Source of the DNA: Bacteroidales bacterium GP2
Lineage (GTDB): Bacteria; Bacteroidota; Bacteroidia; Bacteroidales; Muribaculaceae
NCBI GenBank assembly: GCA_001701115.1
Contig: DAAJ01000062.1
Location: 1-17,133 of the forward strand
Length of the DNA: 17,133 bases
Direction of reading: 5' to 3'
Part shown: positions 7,973-14,771 of the stretch, one piece after another
Layout: every line of letters starts with the position of its first letter
Numbering within the stretch: the stretch's first letter is position 1
The notes under the pieces: generated by a model
The model's database searches: none
Told to the model about the DNA's origin: nothing
The model's input: the letters and a program-made list of their open reading frames with translations, nothing else
Translations under genes and position numbers: made by a program

Positions 7973-10543
7973 ATGACCGAAATGCTGAATTACATAGTCG
8001 CAATTATCCTCATTCTGGGATTGGCACTCAGCTTTATCCGCCTTTTTAAAACCAAGGTGTGGATCAAATGCCGCCTGCGCAAAGGTCCTTTGCTTAAAAT
8101 CGGGTTCATGGACTGCAACGATGCTGCGGAGGCACCGGAAGTCCACCTTGTTGGGGCGAGGCTCGGACCGGCGCTCGGCAGGGTCATAATTCCCGACAAC
8201 AGCGAGAATGCAAATGTTGAATTGCAGACCGAAAATATTGACAGCGACAGCGGGCGCTCCGAGTATAAGACATGCGGCTTCATCACCCCAGAAGGCTACA
8301 TTTACAAAAAAATAGGAAACAGGCATCCGGAATATGTTGGCTACACCGCACGGCAGTCCAACCCCGGAATTCCAACTATATACGGCAAACGAACATGGCG
8401 CAGCCTTTGGATGAAATGCACGCTTAATGTTTATACCGGACTGCCAGACACTCAAAGTTCGGAGGATTCCGCCGCTGGAAAAGAAAAACGGAAAAAACTT
8501 AAAGCTGCTAAAATGCCGTTAGCTGTTTGCAGCTTTACCGGGTTCCATAATTCCCGCCGCGACCTGATGCCACCCGAAGCAAGGGCGGCAGCATTTGCCG
8601 CCATATATTCCCGCATGAACCGACGTGACTACAGGGAATACTACAATAGCCCAGCTTACGGATGGAAAGACACGGCACTGCTTTCGGCTATAATATACAT
8701 CATTGTCTACCTGCTCATTTATATTGTCCGGGTAAAGATACTTGATAAAACCATGATTGGGCTGAATGTAAAGGAGGATATCCTCTACTGCGCCCTCTTC
8801 TTTGGAATATGGGCTCTGGTAAGGGCTGTCAAAATTGAATGTATTGAACGGTCCAACACCATCCAGCCACGAATCGACCTTTTCAACAAGTCACTCGGGC
8901 AACGGAATTATGATCTGCTCATCCTGCTTGCCTCATCGGTGATATTGAGTTTCTCCAGCATATACGGCTCATTTTACAATCTCGATTTTGTCCCGGTTGC
9001 AATTGCCGCCGCTTTCGGCGTGAGCACAAACATGGCGCTGCGCCACAGCAATCTCCGCTGGAAAATAGAAGATGCATTCAATTCTGCGGAAGAAGAGGAT
9101 GAGGCGCCCCACATAGCCGAAACCATAAACCCGGAGGGAGAAATACCGGTCAATTACACATGGGTTCTTGACGCACCGACAAAATCAGGAGTCAAAGGCG
9201 ATGTAACTCTTTATTTTGACTCACAGTACATATCGGACCTGCGCCACATAAATCCATTTTTCAACCAGCGCAACGACAAATCCCTGCGGGCGTTGGTTAC
9301 ATGGATGTTCCAGTACATGAACGAGCACGCCTCTGTGTCAGCACACTGCCGCTACCTTGCAAAAAGGATTGCTTCAATGGCAACGGAAAACAGTTTGACC
9401 GATGCGGAAACGATACAGTTCACGCTTGATTTCGTGCAGGAGCCTAACATCGCTTTTCGTCCTAACATAAATAGCAAAGCCATAAACCGGCTTGAAAGCT
9501 ACATCCGTTTTCCGGACGAGGTGCTGTTTGACAAAGAAGCTGATGCCACCAGCAAAGCGCTACTTGCCGCCGCAATATTCCACTTCATGGCACGCAGGAC
9601 CATGTTCCTATATTCAAGGAATATCAACCATGCCGCCATAGCTGTAGAGGTGGACGAGGAGTGGATTGACGAAGGGGTGATATTCGGGAGGAGCATAGAT
9701 GAAATGACGTTCATGCACAACGGCACCCGTTTCATTTTCTGCGAAACCACTGGTGACGGGCTCCGTTTAGGAGGCGCAATGGCAGGAATGAGGCTGTCTG
9801 ACTTCGACGAGCGCATTGAATTGCCGGTGAGCGTGCTTGACGAAGACGAGGATGCTGTTACCGGCATATACCAATGGACTCTTGACTCACTGAGAGGAAG
9901 CAGGCTGGACGGCAAATATACAATTGAATTCAGCCGCAACGAAATAAACGACCTGCGGCTCCACAATCCATTCAGGAATTATGGCAGGGACAGCCGCACC
10001 TATGATGAAAACATCCGCCAGATGTTCAATTACCTCCTCTCAAATCAGGACAGGATGGCTAAAATCCGGGAACTGGCAAAATATATCCGCAACGAAATAA
10101 CCATGGCGGAGCTTCCGGAAATTGACCTCGTTCAATTCGCTCTTGACTTTTGCCAGGCGCCAAACATTGCATACAAGGTTGATGAGGAATCGGCAGGAAT
10201 AGACTTCGCCAAAGAATATATGCGCTTCCCGGATGAAGTGCTCTTTGACAAAGAGGGCGATTGCGACTGCAAGTCATCGCTTACCGCGGCACTGTTCCAT
10301 GAACTCGGTTACAGCGTGCTGGTTCTAATTTCAAAAAAACTTGCACATGCTGCAATCGGAATCGAATTTAACCCGCATTGGGCAACCTACATTCCTGCGG
10401 ACAGGCTCAACGATGTTGTTAAGGAGCATAACGGTCGCCAGTACCTTTTCTGTGAAACCACTGGCGACGGATACAGGATTGGTGGAATCCAGGAGGACGC
10501 TACAATCCACGACTTCGACACAATCGTAGAAATCCCCGCCTGA
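7973..10543 (+). CDS. Polytopic membrane protein with tandem transglutaminase-like domains
   Basis: This 856-residue protein has an N-terminal membrane segment (about 5-24), a soluble domain (about 25-230), and four further hydrophobic segments (about 233-255, 268-286, 312-331, 337-355). An acidic linker leads to two homologous C-terminal domains of about 230 residues. Each has the papain-like/transglutaminase core order: PDEVLFDKE, a Cys-containing helix start, HAAI, then FCETTGDG. The second copy has GDCDCK with likely nucleophile C764, H792 and E828. The first copy has ADATSK, so Ala525 replaces the cysteine, while H553 and E591 are kept. The first is thus probably a pseudoenzyme. Relatives of this fold include peptidases, transglutaminases and deamidases, and the reaction here cannot be read from sequence. 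It is the last gene of the operon, 3 bases behind its neighbour and followed by a terminator. Confidence 0.83.
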   Translation: MTEMLNYIVAIILILGLALSFIRLFKTKVWIKCRLRKGPLLKIGFMDCNDAAEAPEVHLVGARLGPALGRVIIPDNSENANVELQTENIDSDSGRSEYKTCGFITPEGYIYKKIGNRHPEYVGYTARQSNPGIPTIYGKRTWRSLWMKCTLNVYTGLPDTQSSEDSAAGKEKRKKLKAAKMPLAVCSFTGFHNSRRDLMPPEARAAAFAAIYSRMNRRDYREYYNSPAYGWKDTALLSAIIYIIVYLLIYIVRVKILDKTMIGLNVKEDILYCALFFGIWALVRAVKIECIERSNTIQPRIDLFNKSLGQRNYDLLILLASSVILSFSSIYGSFYNLDFVPVAIAAAFGVSTNMALRHSNLRWKIEDAFNSAEEEDEAPHIAETINPEGEIPVNYTWVLDAPTKSGVKGDVTLYFDSQYISDLRHINPFFNQRNDKSLRALVTWMFQYMNEHASVSAHCRYLAKRIASMATENSLTDAETIQFTLDFVQEPNIAFRPNINSKAINRLESYIRFPDEVLFDKEADATSKALLAAAIFHFMARRTMFLYSRNINHAAIAVEVDEEWIDEGVIFGRSIDEMTFMHNGTRFIFCETTGDGLRLGGAMAGMRLSDFDERIELPVSVLDEDEDAVTGIYQWTLDSLRGSRLDGKYTIEFSRNEINDLRLHNPFRNYGRDSRTYDENIRQMFNYLLSNQDRMAKIRELAKYIRNEITMAELPEIDLVQFALDFCQAPNIAYKVDEESAGIDFAKEYMRFPDEVLFDKEGDCDCKSSLTAALFHELGYSVLVLISKKLAHAAIGIEFNPHWATYIPADRLNDVVKEHNGRQYLFCETTGDGYRIGGIQEDATIHDFDTIVEIPA
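9149..9829 (+). repeat. Transglutaminase-like domain copy 1 (catalytic Cys replaced by Ala)
   Basis: This is the first of two diverged in-frame copies in the 856-residue protein, residues about 393-619. It aligns with copy 2 at offsets of 237-239 residues: W397/W635, A525/C764, H553/H792, E591/E828. Shared blocks are PDEVLFDKE, HAAI and FCETTGDG. The Cys-to-Ala change argues that this copy binds or regulates rather than catalyses. Confidence 0.8.
9863..10540 (+). repeat. Transglutaminase-like domain copy 2 (catalytic residues present)
   Basis: This is the second copy, residues about 631-856, running to the C-terminus. It keeps the GDC motif (C764 in EGDCDCK), H792 in AHAAIGIE and E828 in FCETTGDG, so it is the candidate active domain. 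A second cysteine at 766 is adjacent. The copies match patchily rather than uniformly, which points to an old duplication. Confidence 0.8.
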
Positions 10544-10550
10544 AACAATC

Positions 10551-10593
10551 CCTCCTCCACGACACAAAAAAATCGGCGGGAGAGGAATTTTTT
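10551..10593 (+). terminator. Rho-independent terminator after the four-gene operon
   Basis: CCTCCTCC (10551-10558) can pair with GGGAGAGG (10578-10585) through seven pairs, including one G-U, with one internal C-A mismatch. The loop is 19 bases. AATTTTTT follows at once. It begins 8 bases behind the stop of the last operon gene. The long loop and mismatch keep confidence moderate. Confidence 0.55.
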
Positions 10594-10594
10594 G

Positions 10595-10602
10595 TAACTT
10601 TG
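10595..10602 (+). promoter_or_regulatory. Bacteroidota-type -7 box for the efflux operon
   Basis: TAACTTTG matches TAnnTTTG exactly and sits directly after the T-tract of the preceding terminator, within TTTTTTGTAACTTTGC. No clear -33 TTTG element is visible about 20 bases upstream, where the terminator stem lies. Transcription would start near 10609, giving a leader of about 210 bases before the TolC-like gene. Confidence 0.55.
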
Positions 10603-10630
10603 CGGTGCGATTCATAAAGAGTCGCCCGAT

Positions 10631-10717
10631 ATGACTGACTTACATTACACTCCCGCCATTATAGGCACATCAGTACGAAACTTCGCTTACAAAGAGAGTT
10701 GGAAGAGCACCCAATGA
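10631..10717 (+). CDS. Possible 28-codon leader peptide ORF of the efflux operon
   Basis: A short ORF starts with ATG about 22 bases after the predicted transcription start. A purine-rich AAAGAG (10616-10621) lies 9 bases before it. The peptide begins MTDLHYTPAIIG and ends YKESWKSTQ; I do not recognise it. Its TGA stop falls inside the loop of a 10-bp hairpin (10700-10727), the kind of placement seen in translation-controlled attenuators. There is no homology support, and an ORF this short can arise by chance. Confidence 0.28.
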   Translation: MTDLHYTPAIIGTSVRNFAYKESWKSTQ

Positions 10718-10774
10718 TGCTTTTCCATTAAATGTGACGCACGCATTCTTCCGTGCATCATGGCATAATTGCCA
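10700..10774 (+). promoter_or_regulatory. Leader with competing hairpins upstream of the efflux operon
   Basis: Four inverted repeats are visible. TGGAAGAGCA (10700-10709) pairs with TGCTTTTCCA (10718-10727) through 10 bp with one G-U. CCAATGATGC (10711-10720) pairs with GCATCATGG (10755-10763) through 9 bp with a one-base bulge. GCACG (10739-10743) pairs with CGTGC (10752-10756). TGGCA (10761-10765) pairs with TGCCA (10770-10774). The first and third each compete with the second. No T-tract follows, so any control would act on translation or RNA stability, not on simple termination. The rest of the 10544-10817 gap shows no other gene. Confidence 0.4.
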
Positions 10775-10817
10775 GGCAGTCATTCCATTTCCATACATTA
10801 TATTTTAAATACCTATT

Positions 10818-12137
10818 ATGAACAATCCCCGATTGCTCACAGGGCTTGTGCTTGCAGCCCTGATGGGCGGTGGAGCGTGTGGCTTCGCGCAATCTCCAAA
10901 GGTTGTCACCCTTGATGAGATTTTCAAAAGCGCTGAAGCACACAGTTCCTCAATCCGTTCCTACGTTACTGCCGAGAAGGAGGCTAAACAGGAAATCAGC
11001 GTGGCAAAGAGTGCGATGCTGCCTGATGCCAACGCCTCTCTCTCACTCTCTTACATTGGAGACGGATTCACGACCAAAAGAAATTTTTCTGATTACCAGA
11101 AAGCACCTATTCCTCATTTCGGCAGCGGGTTCGGCATTAATATCAGCCAGCCAGTTTATACCGGCGGGGCTATCAAAGCCGGCATTGACCTTGCCGGGCT
11201 TAAATCAACAGCGGCACGCTTCGCAACCGAGTTGCAGCGTGACAATATACGCTTTCAGCTCACAGGTTTCTATCTCGACCTGTACAAGTACGCGAACCTG
11301 CGCAAGGTTGTTGAAAACAATATCACCCTGGCGCGGAAAGTACTGGATAATATGAAAGCGAGGTTTGAGCAGGGCACTGCGCTTAAAAACGACATTACCC
11401 GCTATGAACTTCTGCTAAGCAATATGGAACTTGAGTTAGTGCGCATTGACAATACCCTGCAGATTATCAACCACAACCTCGTGGTTACCGCCGGACTGGA
11501 CGAAAGCATAACTGTTGTGCCTGACTCCGCCATTTTACAGACCGCCCTCCCTGCCGGCAACGAGCAGACATGGCAACAGGAGGCGGAGAAAAATTCCCCG
11601 GCGCTAAAACTCGCCGGAAATGGAGTGGAGATGAGCCGAAAAGCCGAGAGCCTTGAAAGAGCCGCAAAACTGCCCAAAATAGGATTGCAGCTCGGCTGGA
11701 CAATAGACGGACCCATACTCGTTGAAGTGCCACCGATCAACCGTAACCTCAGCTACTGGTGGATTGGGGTTGGAGTGTCCTACAACCTCTCATCGCTTTG
11801 GAAAGCAAACAAGTCTGTTGCTAAAAGCAAAACGGCATCACGCCGCTCCGTGCAGGAGCTTGCTGCCGCGCGGGACAATATAGAAATGGGGGTCCGTGCC
11901 GCCTATATCCGTTACATGGAAGCATACGAGGAGCTTAAGACCCGTGAAAAAAGCGTGGAGCTGGCGGAACGCAACTATTCCACCACCGAAACACGCTATT
12001 CCGCCGACATGGCGCTGATTACAGACATGCTTGACGCAGCAAATGCCCGCATTGATGCCGGGCAACAGCTCGTTAACGCACGAATCAATATCATCTATTC
12101 CTATTACAAACTACTTTTTATATCCGGAACAATATGA
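10818..12137 (+). CDS. TolC-family outer membrane efflux channel
   Basis: This 439-residue protein has a signal peptide (LLTGLVLAALMGGGACGFAQ region) and the TolC/OEP architecture: two related halves, each with long amphipathic helices separated by strand regions. The segment FGSGFGINISQPVYTGGAIK is typical of the first beta-strand and the turn into helix. It would form the outer membrane channel and periplasmic tunnel of a tripartite pump. It overlaps the next gene by four bases (ATGA), so translation is probably coupled to the adaptor. ATG 10818 is chosen because the signal peptide begins there. The length is usual for the family. The substrate cannot be read from this subunit. Confidence 0.9.
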   Translation: MNNPRLLTGLVLAALMGGGACGFAQSPKVVTLDEIFKSAEAHSSSIRSYVTAEKEAKQEISVAKSAMLPDANASLSLSYIGDGFTTKRNFSDYQKAPIPHFGSGFGINISQPVYTGGAIKAGIDLAGLKSTAARFATELQRDNIRFQLTGFYLDLYKYANLRKVVENNITLARKVLDNMKARFEQGTALKNDITRYELLLSNMELELVRIDNTLQIINHNLVVTAGLDESITVVPDSAILQTALPAGNEQTWQQEAEKNSPALKLAGNGVEMSRKAESLERAAKLPKIGLQLGWTIDGPILVEVPPINRNLSYWWIGVGVSYNLSSLWKANKSVAKSKTASRRSVQELAAARDNIEMGVRAAYIRYMEAYEELKTREKSVELAERNYSTTETRYSADMALITDMLDAANARIDAGQQLVNARINIIYSYYKLLFISGTI

Positions 12138-13168
12138 ACCACCGCAATAAGAAAATCCTCTCCTACATCATATCGATAATCGTTGTAATCGCTGCTGCAA
12201 TATGGGTCGGCAGCAAGTTCATCCACCCTGGCAATGTCGAGTTTACCGACAATGCCCGTATCCAGCAGCAGATAGTGCCGGTAAACAGCCGGGTGCAGGG
12301 ATATATAAAGGAGATACGCTTCAAGGAATTTGAAAAGGTCAGGAAGGGTGACACCCTTGTGGTTATTGACGATGCGGATATGCGCCTGCGGGTGGCACAG
12401 GCACGTGCCGATTACCAGAATGCCATTGCAGGGCGCGGGGTCGCTGACCGCAGCGTAAGCACGGCATCATCAAATGTAGCGGTGAGCGAAGCAAGCATTG
12501 CAGAAGCGAAAGTGCTCATGGACCACGCGGCAGGAGAACTCGACCGCTACCGCAAACTCCTTGAAAAAGAAGCTGTCACAAAGCAACAGTTCGACAACGT
12601 CAGCACTGATTACGAGGCAAAGAAAGCACGCTACGATATGCTCCTGCGGCAGCGTTCAGCCACAACGACTGTGGTAGAGGAAATCCGTGGGCGCATTGCG
12701 CAGAATGATGCCGGAGTTGAACTTGCAAAGGCTATGCTTGAAACTGCGGAACTCAATCTGTCCTACACCGTCATCACTGCTCCATGTGACGGATATACAT
12801 CCCGTAAAGAAATCCAAGTTGGGCAACTGGTGCAACCCGGACAAACAATGCTTGACATTGTGGACTCCTCCGACATCTGGATTACCGCAAACTACAAGGA
12901 AACGCAACTCAAGCATATTGCGGACAGCGCGGAAGTAGAAATCAAAGTGGATGCACTGCCGGGAGTGGTTTTCAAGGGCATTGTCACCGCAATGTCAAAG
13001 GCTACCGGAGCGGAAATCTCGTTGCTGCCGCAGGACAATTCCGCCGGAAATTTTGTCAAGGTGCGCCAGCGTGTGCCGGTCAGAATCGAGTTTACCAACG
13101 CTAACAAACCCTCTGACATGGAGCGCCTGCGCGCAGGCATGAATGTGGAATGTGAGGTAAAATACTGA
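12134..13168 (+). CDS. emrA: EmrA/HlyD-type periplasmic adaptor (membrane fusion protein)
   Basis: This 344-residue protein has one N-terminal membrane anchor (about residues 8-30). The first half of a biotinyl-lipoyl-like domain follows (VNSRVQGYIKEIRFKEFEKV, about 50-69). A long alpha-helical hairpin (about 85-205) comes next, and then the second lipoyl half (ITAPCDGYTSRKEIQVGQLV, from about 214). The C-terminal barrel carries the EmrA-like run ISLLPQDNSAGNFVKVRQRV at about 295-315. It would bridge the inner-membrane MFS pump and the TolC-like channel. Its ATG overlaps the stop of the channel gene, and its own stop is one base before the pump gene. This is one of the most confident functional calls in the window. 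Confidence 0.92.
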   Translation: MNHRNKKILSYIISIIVVIAAAIWVGSKFIHPGNVEFTDNARIQQQIVPVNSRVQGYIKEIRFKEFEKVRKGDTLVVIDDADMRLRVAQARADYQNAIAGRGVADRSVSTASSNVAVSEASIAEAKVLMDHAAGELDRYRKLLEKEAVTKQQFDNVSTDYEAKKARYDMLLRQRSATTTVVEEIRGRIAQNDAGVELAKAMLETAELNLSYTVITAPCDGYTSRKEIQVGQLVQPGQTMLDIVDSSDIWITANYKETQLKHIADSAEVEIKVDALPGVVFKGIVTAMSKATGAEISLLPQDNSAGNFVKVRQRVPVRIEFTNANKPSDMERLRAGMNVECEVKY

Positions 13169-13169
13169 T

Positions 13170-14768
13170 ATGGCGGATTATCATAAACCACAGGGTCCAT
13201 TTGACATCCCGGACATACCCAACTTCATTCCCCGCCGAGCAAAACCCTGGATATTTATATTCTTCCTGATGATAATACAGTTTTCGGGAGGATTATATCT
13301 CGCGGCGGCATCGGAAATGGTTGGAACAACCGGGCTGATGCAAGAGGACATTCTCATGGCGGGATATGCCATGCTCGTGGGAATGTCGATTAACTTCGCC
13401 GTGATGTTCCGACTAAAATTCCGGTTTTCAAACCGGGTTGGGTTGCTCATCTGCGGCACCCTGCTCATAGCGGCAAACTTCATTTCGGCGACCACTGAAT
13501 CTGTTCCGCTCCTCGTAGCATCCTGCTTTGTTGCAGGTTGGGTGAGGATGTGGGCTACCTTTATATGCAACTCCACCATCCAGCTATGGATAACTCCCGT
13601 GCGCGACATGGCGATTTTTTTCTGCTACGTTTATATTGTGGTTGACAGCGTTATCCAGCTCAGCGGCATCTGCACTGTCTACACCTCTTTTTACTCGCAA
13701 TGGGAATACATGCAGTGGATAATGATTGGGCTGCTTGCGCTGATGATGCTGCTCGTGATGATTCTCGTACGTCCGGTCAAGGGTCCAATGCAGATTCCCC
13801 TACTCGGCATAGACTGGATAGGAGCCGGGCTATGGAGCATCGTTATGCTATGCTTCACATTTGTGTGCGTTTACGGCAATTTCTACGACTGGTTTGAATC
13901 GGAAGAGATAATCGGTGCGGTAATTATAGGTATTGCATGCACGGCAATCAATCTCTGGCGCGCGACCTTCCTCCACCACCCTTATATCTCTTTTACCGCG
14001 TTGACAAACCATAATGTCCTGCGTGCCACCCTCATTTACCTGATTTTTTTCACACTGCTCGGCACAGAGCATGTTTTTGAGCACAGCTATGCAGCGTCAA
14101 TCCTCGGGTTTGACGAAACAAACCTGATTGACCTCAACTGGTATGTGTTTGCCGGAATTGTAGCAGGCAGTATCTTCACCTACCTTACATTTGCCTTACG
14201 CCGGTGGCGTTACCGCACAATGACAGCGATAGGATTTGCCCTCGCTTTGTTTTACCTCGCTTATTTCTATTTCCTGATTGACTACGGAGTTGAAAAAGAG
14301 ATGCTGTTTCTTCCGCTTTTTGCCCGCGGAGCGGCATCGGTCATAATCTCCATTGTGTTCCTCACATCAATACTTCAAGGCGGAATGCACTTCTTTGTAT
14401 TCCCTCAGGCATTGACTGTCAACGGATTTACAGGAGCGGTAATGGGAGCGACTCTCGGACCGGCACTTATCGGTGTATTCCTGCGGCATTGCATGGCAAA
14501 CAATGCCGCCATGATAGGGTCTGCCATGACAGATACTAATACGGCGGCGGTTAATGTCTCCTTAGGGCAGCTATACGGCACAGTACAGCTCCAGGCGCTT
14601 GTTGTTTCGATGAAAGAGATTTACGGTTGGCTTACTATTGCCGCGATTGTTGCACTTACCGTTATAATCGTCGGCTACGGACCGGTTCGACCAAGCGTAA
14701 TATTCCCCAAATGGAGGACCATTCGCAAACTTATCCGCAGCAGCGTGCGCCCGCTCCTGCGCACATAG
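13170..14768 (+). CDS. EmrB-like 14-TM MFS efflux transporter (DHA2-type)
   Basis: This 532-residue inner membrane protein has about 14 hydrophobic segments by eye, the count expected for the DHA2 branch of the major facilitator superfamily. A cytosolic N-terminal stretch (DIPDIPNFIPRRAKPW) precedes TM1. A degenerate motif-A-like loop (RLKFRFSNRVGLL) lies between TM2 and TM3. Together with the adaptor and channel it would expel drugs or small metabolites using proton flow. It starts one base after the adaptor stop. It diverges from classic EmrB, as Bacteroidota versions usually do, so no symbol is given. The stop lies 3 bases from the stop of the opposite-strand TonB receptor. Confidence 0.88.
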   Translation: MADYHKPQGPFDIPDIPNFIPRRAKPWIFIFFLMIIQFSGGLYLAAASEMVGTTGLMQEDILMAGYAMLVGMSINFAVMFRLKFRFSNRVGLLICGTLLIAANFISATTESVPLLVASCFVAGWVRMWATFICNSTIQLWITPVRDMAIFFCYVYIVVDSVIQLSGICTVYTSFYSQWEYMQWIMIGLLALMMLLVMILVRPVKGPMQIPLLGIDWIGAGLWSIVMLCFTFVCVYGNFYDWFESEEIIGAVIIGIACTAINLWRATFLHHPYISFTALTNHNVLRATLIYLIFFTLLGTEHVFEHSYAASILGFDETNLIDLNWYVFAGIVAGSIFTYLTFALRRWRYRTMTAIGFALALFYLAYFYFLIDYGVEKEMLFLPLFARGAASVIISIVFLTSILQGGMHFFVFPQALTVNGFTGAVMGATLGPALIGVFLRHCMANNAAMIGSAMTDTNTAAVNVSLGQLYGTVQLQALVVSMKEIYGWLTIAAIVALTVIIVGYGPVRPSVIFPKWRTIRKLIRSSVRPLLRT

Positions 14769-14771
14769 CCG

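Noticed and set aside
7874..8455. 193-codon minus-strand ORF across the junction of operon genes three and four
   Set aside because: It is antisense to two supported genes with a 3-base gap, and has no recognisable motif; treated as a shadow.
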